DNA of 64,000 nucleotides from Taeniopygia guttata (GCF_048771995.1 NC_133063.1:60733310-60797309); one strand, 5' to 3'; counted from the first letter of the stretch, positions 34,239-47,600 are shown. The notes: a model not told the origin generated them from the letters alone. Numbers and translations: made by a program.

Positions 34239-35070
34239 GAAAATAGATTTAAATTTTTTTTGATATATACTAATGAACAACAGAAATACATTGTGGCTTT
34301 TCAATGAAAGGGGATGAGATGTATTGGACTTGCTCAATATTCCTCCCTTTATTTCTTCCTGTTTCACTTCTCTGAATAAGTTTCATTAAATGTGATGTTG
34401 TAGTATCTTCCATCCCATTTCTAAATAGATAATATGAACTAGAGAAAAGGAAGCATAGAATTGTTTTCATATCAGCTTAGAAAGTGGAACTGGATTTTAC
34501 ACATGCCTAGAAAAACATGGCTAATACAAAACTAGATGAATGTTGTGTCCCAGAGTTTGGTAGTAATCACATTATGTTTCTTTCCTGCCAAGAAGAATCT
34601 GGACCCTGTGGATATATGTTGATTATTAACCTTCCCTTATTTCCAATTAGCTCTGCTGTGTGGTACACACAGTTACTGAAAGATTGACTCTGAAAATCAA
34701 ATGCATGATACTCACCTTTAAAATATAGCTCAGATCATTAATTCAAAAGTATATTATTTCTACATGTCATATATAAGCTTGTTTTCATCATTCTTTTGGC
34801 ATTCATACATTTTTATTCTCCATACTTTTGGTAAGGTCTTCTTCTACTGCCCACATTCTACTCCTGCTGAAGAGTGTTCACAAGGGGTTGTGCTTTGCTT
34901 ATAGGTTTAAACATACAAAGTAATGTCCTCCCATTTATAATGAGATTATTTCAACTACGCATTTTGTTGTTCATATTGCTGAGGTAAGCCTTAATAAAGA
35001 GTAAAATCAGGGCACTTTGTGAAAAATTGGGGGAGTAAATAGGCCCCTGGCTATTGTAGAATCACAGAGT
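34239..35070. other. Intergenic between CR1 and LTR-like piece
   Basis: AT-rich, no gene or repeat recognised. A short TAGAATCACAGAGTG at about 35057-35071 may be the 3' tip of an antisense CR1. Confidence 0.55.
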
Positions 35071-35475
35071 GTAGCAGTGTTTAGCTACAGTGATGATCGT
35101 GATCCAGGGAGGCCACTACCAGCAGCAGGGAATCAGACCAGGCAAGTCTCTGTTGTTTGGCAGGGGAGTCCATTTTATTCCCCCCGTGCTGGGGGGAGCA
35201 CAGGGGCAGAGGCCTGGGAGCCAGAGCAGAGCCCAGAGAGCCCAGAGCCAAGAACTGAGAGAGAGAAGAGAGAGGGAGCAGACCCAGGTCTGTGGGGTTT
35301 TATCAGGTGTCCCGTGGGAGGAGTCTTACAATCAAATTACAGCCTCCTCAGAATGGGAAGGCTCCACAACAGAGTCACTGAAGCAGAGGACACAGCTGGA
35401 GATTGCCTCATGCACTGTTCCCGCTCAGAAATGGGACAGCTGGAGCAGATTTCTCAAGGCAAATCTTCAGCTGGT
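35071..35475 (-). mobile_element. Probable antisense LTR (ERV-type), GC-rich
   Basis: A 0.4 kb block much richer in G and C than its flanks. On the minus strand it has an AATAAA poly(A) signal (35174-35179) followed by about 100 bp of U5-like sequence ending in TACA, as expected for a retroviral LTR. It appears to sit inside or against an antisense CR1 copy. No retroviral genes flank it, which suggests a solo LTR. The overlapping open frames (168 and 152 codons, plus strand) are read against the element and have no similarity. Boundaries and family are uncertain; I saw no clean target-site duplication. Confidence 0.5.
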
Positions 35476-35868
35476 ACTGAATGTCTCCAAGGACAGAGAC
35501 TCCACTCAGTGTCCTTTGTGGCCATTTCCTGGAGTCAGTCCAGTATGACCATGTTTCTCTTATACTGGGGAACCCAGAGATAGACCCAGTTTTCCAGGTG
35601 TGTCTCAGCACTGCTGAGTAGAGAGAAATGATCACCTCACTCAATCTACTGGTAACATTTCTTCTAAGGCAGCCTAGGTGGTTGCTGGCTGTCTCTGCAG
35701 CACAGGTGTAGTGATGACTCATATTCAATTGCCCACAGAATCTATAAGTCTTTTTCGCTCAAGTTTCTCCACAGCTGTGTGTCCCAGCTTGTTCTGATGC
35801 ATGTTGTTATTTTTCCCCAGGAAAAGGCTTTTCTTTCCCTTTGCTGAGCTCAATGAAATTCCTATTTA
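35476..35868 (-). mobile_element. CR1 LINE fragment, antisense
   Basis: Plus-strand landmarks include TGAATGTCTCCAAGGACAGA, TACTGGGGAACCCAGAGATA, CCAGTTTTCCAGGTGTGTCT and TTTGCTGAGCTCAATGAAAT. These are the complement of the end of CR1 ORF2. An interior part is missing compared with the copy at 41.4 kb. Confidence 0.85.
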
Positions 35869-38800
35869 CCCATTTCTCCTGTTTTCTGACAACACACAAC
35901 CAACTGGAGTTCCAGTCAGATAGACCAGGATTGTTTTGGTAGTATTGAGATATATATTTTAAATTATGTGTCCTATGTAAAATGCAAGGTAATACTGTCC
36001 TTGCAAAAGTCTATTGATATTTTGCATAGGATAACTGCTTTTACTGAGCCTTTGATGATTTTTTTTTCTTAACCAAGCAGCTGTTACTCAACTAGATGTA
36101 TTCATAAGTGTGAAAGAGTGAAAGAAACACTTTTATTGCTAAAGAAGTACACATAAATACATGCCATCCTGTTGTATCTAATCCTTATACTACTTATGAC
36201 AGATGTTACTTGGGAAACTTTCCTGTGATGAGAAGGGCTTTCTGCTCTCCTCCTTCAGTGAGGTTCTGACCACTTAGATGCACATGTATATGTAGGGGAA
36301 TTGTAGGTTTGTGGTCAGGGACATCTGCATCCAGATCTTTGCCACAAATTTCTGCTATGACTAGGATTGCTCAGTGAACCCAAGTTGCTTCAGTTCAGTT
36401 AAATTATTGAAGAAAAAAAAAGAAAATAAAATGTTTTCCATTGGCAAAGAACATTTATTTAATTTTTCTTAAGAATGTAAGTCAAAATATCATAAAGTAA
36501 AAATATCAGCAAAATTTTATCCAAAGACCAAAGGGTAACAGAAGCAAAGCAAAAGAAATCTGCATGCATTGGACGACCTGAATAGTTAATAAGTTAGGTG
36601 GTTTCTAAAAAAAGAAGAAACTCAAGGCTGTGACTAAAGAAGCAAACAAAACTGTAGGTCACCTGCTGTAGGGTAGCTCTGTCACGGCTTATGTCATGTT
36701 CTCACAGTGAATTCCTGAGCAAATACACCTTGCACAAACAAACGTCAGGGGTTGCATTTCAGTAGTGCTGAACAAATGTTCCAGCAATGAAGCGTGCTGT
36801 TCCTTTGGAGAGGCGGCAGCCGGATGCAGTGTCCCGCAGGCAGGGGCAAGGCCTGGTCCACCCCCGGGTACCACACCAGTGACAGAAGAAGGCAGGAGGC
36901 CTCTGTGCAGGATTTTGTCTGGTTACAGGCTATCACCTGTAGCTAACACACATATAGGTAAATGACACCCATCAGGCAAGCATGGAAAAATGCAAGCCAG
37001 AGGGATTTTTTGCTTGGCTCTTGTGCTTTAGTCCACTTTGGTTGTTGCATGTCATGAACCAAAACTTTAAAAACTTCAAAAACTTCAAAATTCAGCAATG
37101 TCTTTTCAGCTGTACATGTTCAGCTGTATAAGAAAAGCTGTCAGTTTTTGCTTGGTCAGGGCAGTTATGCAGTACTTCCAAAGACAGGATAAGTACTCAG
37201 TTTCCAAGACTGATTAAGGTATACTGTTATGATTGACAGCTGATACTTCTGTATCTACATTTCCAAATGCTATCAGTACTCTGCTACTTATGATGCATAA
37301 AGTTAGAAAATATGAAGGTAATGCGGATCTTCTTTAGCTGGATAGGAAGCCTCTAGCAAGTGAAACTATTTTTTTTCTGAGCTGAAGGAATTACAAGTGA
37401 TAGCCTGCCTTAACATTTCATACTGACACAAAATCATGTTCAGTCCACTTTTTCAACACAACCATGTACTTTATATGTATATTTTTAAAACTTCCATAAA
37501 TTCCTGTATTCATATGTTTGATAACTGTAGCTACTTTCCCCTTTAATCATGCCAGTATCTTAATTAGCATAATTAAGAATAGGGAAATAAAAAGGTGGAG
37601 CCTATACAAAGACAACTATACAAAATCTGCATCAAGGTGGTATTGAGGGAAAAATTTATAAAAGAATTCCAGTTGCTGGAACATCAGGAATGGCAGGATG
37701 GCATAGCTAGTATTCTGAGTAAACTAAGGCGTGAAGATCCTTGGCTACTCCTGTGATCAGCTGCTTTAGGTTATTCTAGCCACTAGTGTTATAAGTGTAT
37801 ATTTTATATTTAAGACTAGGTCACTTTAAGAAAAACTACATATCTATATTCGATTTTCAAGGTTATTTTATAAGCAAACAAATATGTTATTTAATCAGGC
37901 TGTACTAGAAATTATTACATAGTTTATCTGCACTGTAGTCGTAAGTGCAGGCAGCTGTCTTAGGTTCATTGGCAGCCTCTCAGCTGGTTCTAAAATACTC
38001 TACCATGAAACAAAAATGGAGTGGGAGGCATCTTTCTGCACAGCTCTTGCTCTTCAGTGTTTATGTTGCAAAAAATCCAGTGTTTTTCTACTTCTAATGT
38101 TTAGCTCATACTCTTAATTTCTGTTCCCAGCCAGTTCTTTAGATATAATTACTACTAGTCTGTAGGAATGGCAGATGTAATTTTACGGAGCGATTCTCAA
38201 GCAAGGATTTGGAGACTGAGCATAGGGACATCTCATGTAATCAGCAGTTCTCTTTAGGAAGTGGTATTACACGAGTGAATAAACTGTATTTGACTCTTTA
38301 AAATATCTGGCTTATTTAGCTCAGCTAAACAAGTATAGTGTATATTGTATATTGACATATACACTTGACATGCATCTGGTATGTTCTTAACAAGTAAGCA
38401 AACTATTTTAGATTTGTTCTAGATCAACTTAATGACATTTGAAGCAAAGGACAGTGAAAAAATGGGAACACATGGTAATAGTGTCTTAATATACTTTTGT
38501 GACAACCTGAAATCCTGAGCTGTAGATCCTTAGAAGAGGTAAAATGAGCAACTCATAAATGGCAGTTACCAGTTGTTTAAAGTTTCCTCAAAGATTTCTC
38601 ATTACTAGAACTGATTCTGAGATGTTTTCAAATGAAAATGCAAATTCAGGTTGCTGTCATATTGAATATCTATGCAATAATGAGAATATGAAAAACCATA
38701 TGAAATAGTGTAACAGGTATTATCCTGTAGTGCTTTAGTTGGATGTAGCATAAAGTTTGGTGTGTATAAGCAGAGCAGTCTTATCACCTGAATCCACTGC

Positions 38801-41437
38801 ATGTTCTTTAAGATAGTTTTGGCAACTTTTAGGGAATTTCTAAGGAATTCCTTCAAGGAGAATTCAACATGCTGGTGCTAAAAATAGAAAAATTGAATGA
38901 ACGATGTATGGGGCAAAATTTCACTGCAATCCATTGTTCTCCATGGAGTCTGCAAAGATGCTTCACAAGCAGATCCCTCATAGGCACTTGAACCATCAAC
39001 AGCACCTTGAGCAATTGTTTGGGGCACCTGAGCCTTGCCATGGGTCCCTTCCTCAGCCCAGCTCTGCTGCCTCAAGGCTTACCCTGCATTCTCTCCAGCT
39101 CCAGGAAAGTCCGCAAGACAATACTGAGGCTTGTTTCTTATCCCATCACCAAAGAAAACTAATCCATGTCAGGGAGACCTTCTGCCCTTGACATTCCTGT
39201 TCCCAGCCACCTTAACCTCTTTTTGCAGCAAAGCCTCCTTGCCCTCCACTTTGTCACAAATTACCGCTGCTAAGCAGTCTCAGTTAGATTTTACCTTTCA
39301 CAAGTAAAGTATGACTTATTTTTCATGTCCTAGATTTGGATTCTTCACTAAGCTTAGTAAAGTGCAATCATTTAATCCTTTATTGATCTAGGAGTTTTGC
39401 TTTCCCTTTTTTTCCTTGCTGTCTAGCGCTCTTGATATTAAGCAGCTAATTCAAAGTGTATTTCAGGTATTTATATAGAGTACTTCCTGATGTGGGATCA
39501 TCAGCCAAATAACAATATTTAAAACAGAGAAAGGGTGGTAACTGAGGTGGCAATTCTTTGTGCCTTGCCTCGCCCTCTGCTTGGAGCAGGAAGTCTGCCC
39601 CGGAGCAGACTCATGGGGTTGCTATGGACACTAGTATACAACGTGCTGCAAACAGAAAAGGACTGAACTTTCCAGAGGGCTCTTCTGTTGAGTAAGTTTC
39701 GGCAATTTGGAAAATGTTGAACCTTTAAGTTAATTTTTCAGCAGTAACAGTCAAACTAACATTTGTAATAACAAATATTAGCATTTGAGTATGTATTACA
39801 AGTGTTTTGTTACTTTATTTAGATACATGCCAGAAATAACTCATGTTTCTGCTCAGATTTTACCTTGGTTATTTTGTTTAAAGTCAGTTAGCTGGAGTCA
39901 AGGCTAAAGGACTTTCACAAATGAGCAGCTAAAAGTAAAGAGTCACAGCTGGAAAGAAATACAGTAAAATCTTGGGTATTAAGATCCTTTCAAGACCAAG
40001 ATTAATAAAAGTTTTATCAAGTCCAGAAGGGCTCTGCCTAGATGGAAACCATTGTCAGATCATGACCATGTTGAGGAGGTAATTCAAAATGTAAATGTGG
40101 AATGTGAAATCCACTCTCAAGTATGACCTGAGAAGTGTACTTTAGATGAGTTCTCTTGAAAGGCTTTATTATGCTTCCTATGTTAGCCCAGACACTCAAA
40201 TGTTGTTAAACAGGCTCAAACAGTGCAGAACTAATTAGCTAACATCAAAGAAATTACTTATTTGGAGGGGGATGAAGTAAACATGATCCACATGACCAAG
40301 ATTATCATTTTCTGTGAAATAAACAGAGCATGACCAAGGCTGAGCTGTTCTTTATGTAAGCCTGACATCCAACATGAAATTGCTAATGCACCTTCAATTT
40401 TGAGCAAGCACCAGGTAATCCAAACTTTATCAGAACATTTAGAAACAAATACAAAAATGCACCAAACACCAGAAACCACTATTTTTTAATTTTTTTTTTT
40501 TTAATTAAGGTGAAAGTTAGGGGTAACCCTTCAAAGAAAGTAGCAGTATAAAACCAGAAAAGTGACTGTGCTTTTATGCCACTTGTAAGGGAAACAGAGC
40601 TTTGTGAACACACTATGTCAAGAAACAAGGTTTAATCTGTGAAATCCATATCTTTCTATAGGTTCACCTTCTAAGAGAAATAAACTTACAGGAATCTGCT
40701 ATAGGACCTAATAATGTTGCAGAGTAAAAGGTATTCAGCAAAGCACATTTTCAAAATCTTTGAATTATTTTTTGCAATAACTTCAAATGTACTAAAAATA
40801 TGTGTTTTGAAAAGCAAGGAAAAGGTTTTTCTAAAAATTTTACACATACTTATAGAATGGATAGAATTACAGAATTTTTCACTGCTGAATATACTCAAAT
40901 TATACCTTTTGTTTGGGGTTCACTATCTAGTCGTGCTTTGATTAGTAGTTCAGAAGCTAGAATTGGTATTCAACATGGCTCTGCTCTGTGCTAATTAGCT
41001 TGATTGGCAGAGCTAATTAGCCTGGATGTAGCATTGTGTGGATACAATTAGACAGCTTTTTGATACATAAGCTAATATTATTGCATGGCAATGTGGTGTT
41101 CCAGTTCATTAATAACTAGATCAGCTCCTTCCCTGGAGCATTGCATTTCCTGCTGTAGATATGTTCACAAGGACTTTGCACAAGGGATAATATCTGAAAA
41201 TTTACCGTAAGGATTAACATCCTGCTGGAAACACTTGGGCATTTGAGGTAAGCCAGGTTGCTTTTGCTGCTGCTGATCTTCAATCCTGTCTTAGCAAGAC
41301 TTCAACTAAACAGGTGGATTTTTAAAAGACTTTGAGCTATACTTATCGAGACTAGACTTTAAATGAAGAGAGGAGAGAGTTCTTAGAAACTGATTTGATA
41401 ATTGGCATAGCCTATCAATAGTTTTGGACTTCTTTAT
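35869..41437. other. Intergenic, no supported gene
   Basis: About 5.6 kb. It includes a small CpG-containing patch at 36.75-36.95 kb and a patch at 39.55-39.72 kb with an X-box-like word and a possible splice donor. Two TAATTA-bearing palindromes lie at 40990-41021. Open frames such as 38904-39191 and 40714-40941 carry no recognisable domain. Confidence 0.55.
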
Positions 41438-42085
41438 TTCACAGAATCACAAATTAGCTGATGTAGGAGGGAGCTCTAAGTATTGGCGAGTTCAATACAC
41501 CAGCTCAAAGACAGCCTTAGGCCAGGTTGTTTAGTGCTGTCTTCACTAGAGTGTTGAATATCTCCAAGGACAGAGACTCACCAGGGAGAATCCACAGCCC
41601 ACATGGGCAGCATGTTTTACTGTTCAATAGTCCTTAGCGTCAAAAAGTTTTTCATCTATTTAAAGGTAAATTCTTGCATTTCATTTTGTGACCATTGCCT
41701 TTTGTCTTGCCATCAGATACCACCGAGAGAAGTTTGACTGTCGTCATTATAGCTTACAGTCAGATAGTTATGCACACTAAACCTTCCCTTCTCCCTGCTA
41801 TCTCGGGAGATGCCTACGTTTTCTAATAATGGAATATCAGTCTTCTTCATAGCTGTTTGCTAGTGTTGGTCCCATATCTCCAAGGCTGTCCTGTGCTGAG
41901 GAGCCCAGAGATGGACCCACCTTTCTGGGCGTGTCTCACCAGTGCTGACTGGAGAGGAAGGAACACCTCACTCAGTCTGTTGGTGATACTTTCCTAATGC
42001 AGCCCAGGCAACAGGTGGCCTTCCTTTGGGAAACTGCTCATTTGACTTGTCCAGAGGACCTACAGGTCTTTCTTTCATGCAGTAT
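41438..42085 (-). mobile_element. CR1 LINE fragment, antisense (~0.65 kb)
   Basis: This runs from CACAGAATCACAAATTAGCT through GAATATCTCCAAGGACAGAG, CAAAAAGTTTTTCATCTATT, TGTGCTGAGGAGCCCAGAGA, TGGACCCACCTTTCTGGGCG and TTCCTAATGCAGCCCAGGCA. The order of landmarks is that of CR1 read in antisense. It is heavily mutated. Confidence 0.88.
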
Positions 42086-44371
42086 TAAAGTTTTCCACCA
42101 CTGTCTGGAAGTGGGATTATATCATTGGCATTATTTCCTTTGTTGCTAATTTATAGGAAACATGTTTATCTTGCTGTCCTTACATCTGACTATATTTTAT
42201 TTCAGAAATCTTTAGGTTCTCTAATCTTTTTCCTATATGCTATAATTGCATTTGATTACCATCTATTTTCTCCTTTTAAACATTAATTAAATTATTTTTG
42301 TTTTGTTTTGTTTTATTTTTTCCTTATTGTTGTTTCTAAATGCAGTTCTCTGTTATTTAGGCAAAGATTACCAGAATTAAGGAGTCCTGTCAAGCACAGC
42401 ATTTGTCATAACTTCAAATTTTAACTAAAAATCTCAAAGCCCAGTTTTCTCTGAACATTCTTCTTCCCAGTATTTTTTGTTACAGCTTTTTGAAATGGGA
42501 AATGTAGCCCTTTTGAACAGCATATTACTTGTGGGAACTATATTCTGTATTTCCATAACAAATACATGTGTGTTACAACAACTGAACTTTAGGCAACCAC
42601 TAGTTTGCAATGTAGTAATTAAATAATTTTTATTCTATTGAGAATAAACTAGATTATTTACTGTTTGGTAAAACCTTTGTTTTTCAATTACCTTCTATAC
42701 TATTAATAAATATTATGATTTACTGCTTATTGCATAAATGTGTTGTATAACAAATAATTTGAAGTCTACTCGAAGTCCTCAGGTTTAATCTTTATTTATT
42801 GCAAACAAAGATATTAAAGGAGGAATTTTTTGTCTGGTCTTATCTGGAGATATCAAGCTATCAAACTTCAATTTTTGTTTGGTATTTTTTGTGGCTTTAC
42901 TTTGTTTGTTTGTTTGTTTTGTGTGTGGGTGGTGGTTATTTTGTTTAATTTAGTTTTTTTTTTTAATTTAATAATGCATATTGTGACATCCTGTAAATAA
43001 GGATGTGAAGAAATCTGCACATTTAATACTGAATTTGAATAGGAGAAGCACTGCTTGCTAATATTAGTATCTTGTAATGCTAGTTTTGGCACATTAGAAA
43101 ACATTCTCTTTTAAGTAGAACGAAATAAAGTTTGGGTAATTAAAATAATTTTCTTTTGCAGTCAGACTGTAAAAAATATGAACTGTCATGCTAGACAAAT
43201 CAGTGGCACAGGTCTTGCAATTGTAGGCAAAAACCTACATCAGAACTATTGATCTTCATTAATTACTGGATATTTCTTAACCTAAGTCATCTAAGGACCT
43301 GTTGGTTAATTAAAGGTCTGTTTTACTGAACTTAAACAGTTATATTTCCCTACATTTGTATCATAAATTAGGTTTTCAGATTAAAATGGAGATTAAATTT
43401 AAACTCAGCAGCACTGCTGTTAAGGCACATAATTTTTGTCTTGGTTTTACAGGTGGTGCAAAGAACAATTAACTTAGATTCATGCAGCTAACTAGTGCCC
43501 AATTTTTGTCTTATCTGCAACTTTTTTACAGCAAACAGAGACTGTTCCTGATACACAGTATTATAAATATAAGGAGATTCAGTTAAAAAAAAAAAAAAAA
43601 AAAAAGATAACACAGCAAGTTTAAGGCTAATAAAACTATCTGTTTTTTTGAAGAATATTCAAGAAGCCCAGAGTTGGGGAGTGGGATTGACAAACCTCCA
43701 CAGTAATGCAAGAGAAAGGGCAATGCAGAACCTGTAATAAATCTTGGACATGTGTTTTCAAAAACTCATTATCACTCCAGCAAATGCAACCATAAGCAGA
43801 ATTAACTTTGGTTGCCTTTAACAGGATGCAGATGTCTAGCCTCATGATCTGTCAGTATGCTTAATTAATTATCCATTCAAGAACTCTTTGATTTTGATCA
43901 TTTACAGATGATTTGGAAAAATGTTATTATACAGGACACATTTTCTTTCAGAGCATTCCCTTGCCTGTATGTTACTAGTCCTTATAAATTTAAGGGGTTT
44001 GTGTGGAAAATTAAAATCTTTCATAACAAAAACCACGAGGGGGAGCCCATGTCACCACGTTGTTTGTTTCTTCTTTTTTTTTTCTTTTTTTAATACACTG
44101 AGCAAATGATCCTCTGTGGTTTAGAGTTAAGCATGATGTTTTTTCTTTAGTCATTAAATGTCTTCAGCCTTCTTTTCAACTGGACCTGGTGAAAAGTCAT
44201 CTGATACAGCAAACTTCTGAATGTTACCTTTATACAGGAGATGTGTTCAACAGGTAAGAACCTTATTTTACTCATTTGACTCAGTTGGTCATTTAGTTTT
44301 CCTTCTGTGTTGCCACACTGAAGAGGAAAATGTTCACAGGCAGCAATTGTCATAGATGTACTTTTGCATGC
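42086..44371. other. Intergenic, no supported gene
   Basis: AT-rich with GTTT repeats near 42900-42925 and poly(A) at 43585-43605. No coding or RNA gene recognised. Confidence 0.6.
43585..43605 (+). repeat. Poly(A) run
   Basis: 21 bp of uninterrupted A. No element body attached that I can identify. Confidence 0.95.
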
Positions 44372-44522
44372 ATAGAGTCATAGAACGGCTTGAGTTGGAA
44401 GGGGCTCTAAAGATCATTTTGTTCCAAACCACCTGCCATAATCTGAACATCACTCACTAGATCAGGTTGCTCAAAGCCCCATCCAATGTAGCCTTCCAGG
44501 GATGTGGGACATCCGCAACTTA
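44372..44522 (-). mobile_element. CR1 LINE 3' fragment, antisense
   Basis: It begins with ATAGAGTCATAGAACGGCTT and GAGTTGGAAGGGGCTCTAAA, then CTAGATCAGGTTGCTCAAAG and CCTTCCAGGGATGTGGGACA. This is the standard antisense order at the 3' end of CR1. It is truncated after about 150 bp. Confidence 0.9.
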
Positions 44523-44657
44523 TTTGGTGTACAGGAACAGATGCAGAGAAGCAGAAGAAACCCATTGTCAAGGCCTCAGCTACAAAGAAAATATACTGCA
44601 TTTTCTGTTAATTAAATTGAGCATAGTGTAAGACTGGAGAGCTTATATATATAATGC

Positions 44658-44689
44658 TTATATCTCTAAGCTAAAGCTTAGAGATATAA
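44658..44689. repeat. Perfect inverted repeat (15 bp arms, 2 bp spacer)
   Basis: Arm TTATATCTCTAAGCT at 44658-44672, spacer AA, exact reverse complement at 44675-44689. Intergenic, just beyond a CR1 fragment. Confidence 0.95.
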
Positions 44690-47600
44690 TTCCCACGGAA
44701 TTGTCTCATAATTATAAGATGACACAGAGAATTCGGTGTTTGAAATATATATTATTACGAACTGTTACATGGAATTTGTGTTTATTTATTAACAAGAGAG
44801 CCACAAATTTCCAAAGGAAACATAGCTAGAGCATTTTATCCATAGTTACAGAAAGTCATTCTACAAAAGTGGCAATAAGAGGAAGGCAAAACAATTGTAT
44901 TATTTGGACAAGGAAAATGAGTGGCAGACAATGTGGGAAAAATATTTACATCAAATTTTGCATAAGGTAACCACAGTCATTTGGATAAAATCATTGATAA
45001 TAGAGATGAATGGATAAGTGCTCAACATTTTGTAGGGGAGATACAGGTTAAGTAGCACCTGCATAACTCAGATGTTTGTAATTAATCAGGCCTATAGTGC
45101 TTCATCCTGACTACTGCTCCTAACGTGCAAGCAGATAAAACCTAAGTCATAGCTATAAAGTTATAATTGTGAAGAAAGGGGTCCCAGAAGACTAAAAGCC
45201 CTTAATCAATGCTTATTTTTGAAAGGAAGAGAAGCAAGCACTTAACTTCCATTCCTTGACAAACTTTCAGAGAAATAATCAAATTTCACTATTAATAGTG
45301 AAGGAAAAAAAAAAACCAAACAAAAAATAATAGCTACTCTCTTTCAATCAATCTTACCCTGCTCTGCAGTATGCTAACAGACCTTGAAGAGAGAGTAAGA
45401 ATAGATATCAAATGAGTTTTTGGCACTGTTCTCTGTGTTGTTCTCACAAGCAATCAAGGGAAACATGCTATGTGCAAATATTTACAAATAAATGAAAAAA
45501 TGTTTTGAATCTATTTCAAGAGTAGATGGCAGTGATTTGTTTTAGTGGAGAAAGAATGTTTTGAGCTCTTCACAGTCTTTTCTCTTAGTCCTCTGTAGTT
45601 TAGAGTTTTCAGTGGTGGCCCTCATGATGCTTGTGGCTTTGTAGTTGAAATCAAACTGAGGGTACATGACAGGGCTTTTCCAGTCAGAATTAGGTAAGAA
45701 ATCTGAATATGTATCAGTAATGTCATGTTGTTTCACAAAAGGCAAGAAGGGAAGAAATAAGAAATAGACATACATAAGAATAAACATTTTGAATGTTGGA
45801 ATCTCAGAACTGCTACTGCTTATTGTTGCAGAAGAAAATCTCTCAACAACAGAAATCAAGTAGTCCTGTTAGAGACTGGTACTTCATATGCATGGGTAAG
45901 TGCATAGTTGCAAACACATAGGTATAGACAAATTATTTAACACATTTCATATATTTATTATACCCCAAATCAGTAGTTTGAGCTGGGTAACAACCAAGTA
46001 AGGTGAACAAATCCTTTAGCAGCGAAATTGAAGTTACTGGTAAAAGAATTTAGCTTGTAAATAGATTGTCATGTAAATACATTTACTAGTTTTCTTCCAA
46101 ATGTTAGCAATAACTACATGCTTCCTAATGAGAGTCTTAGATTGCACAGTAAAATTATTTTAAGACATAGAATATTTCTTATAATATTTTAAGACTAAGA
46201 ATAGTTAAATTGATTTCTGCAGCAGTTCATTTTTGTGCAATAACTATTTCATTATATATCTGTTTCTGTAAATTTAAGATTATTGAATTGGAAAAAAACC
46301 AAAATCCACTCTGATAAAGGAGTTATGGAGTATTTAGTAGGACTTTGGTAGCAATATTAATTCTTAGCTCTGGTGCTGGGAAATTGATGTTTTATGAAAT
46401 TTGAATTAAATACTCTTTCTACTCATAGCTCATTTAATATAACTACAATTTACTACTGGAAGTAGAAAGGATCCTAGTGGTTTCTATGAGAGGTAGGTTC
46501 TTCCTTTCCTCTTTGTTCACAGATTTTGAGGTTCATCTTTTGTTTATATATGGTCTTCTTCCCAGTGTTTTATAGTAAATCTGAAAAAATCTGGCTGGTT
46601 CTGTAGTGATTCAAGAATTCCCATATCCATGTCTTCAGTTCATATTTTTATTAACTGCTAATGGGACAAATCATGACACTTTTATTCCCAGAAAAGATGG
46701 AAAGATGTTTTCTTTACCTGTCAGTGTGATGATAACACAGTCCTAGAAAATACAAAATTATCTTCGCAGATGAGTAGGGGAAGAATATTGGATTAAAATT
46801 ATAAATAATTTTCAATCTTGTTAGTATATCTATCATGCCAAATATGAAAGCAAGAGAAGGAAAGAAACAACAATATTTAACTGGAGTCCCATGACCCAAT
46901 TCAATAGAAATATTTTATTTGTAGTACCTAGTGATTTGAAGATTACATAGATGAACCATTAATTGGTAATTTATTTAAAAATTATTAAAAATACAATAGA
47001 AACCTGTTTCAGCGCTTTATTCCATAGGAGAATAATAATGAATTTTCCATTGATTAACACATGCTTTCTTTTTTTCATTGGAAAATCATATTTGTATCCT
47101 GTCTTACAGATAAATAATTTGTGGAACCACAGTAAAGTTTCTGGAATTTACAATTGGTTTCATTCTACTGCAGAGAGTAAGTTTCAGAGCAGGGGTAGAG
47201 AGAATTCAGTTGCCAAGGGGACAGAATGTCAACCAGAGGAAAACCACAGTGGGTGTATGACTGGGGCAGCCCATAATACCTGACTTCAGTTCAGAGATAC
47301 TGGCATTCAGCCAACTGTAACCAAGAGGGAGAAAAAAGAACTTAGAAAGGACTTCGGATTGCTTTGTGAGGAGTGATTAAGGGCAGCCTTGTAATATGAT
47401 TATCAGCTGTGAACTTGCCTTCTGTTCCGAGGACAGAGTGGAGTGCAGGTCCCAAAGGCTTCACTGCACCACTGGGGTTGGGAGAGGGGATTTAACTGGC
47501 TGAAGAGGAGGCGAGGGAGGACACAAATCCGGGCACTGGCTGTCTTCACACTCACTGTAAACACACACTGGTTGTCCATAAGAGTGAGTGTGGTGAGTGT

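Noticed and set aside
35077-35583. 168- and 152-codon overlapping plus-strand frames
   Set aside because: They read across an antisense LTR-like block and into an antisense CR1, so they are frames through mobile elements and not a gene.
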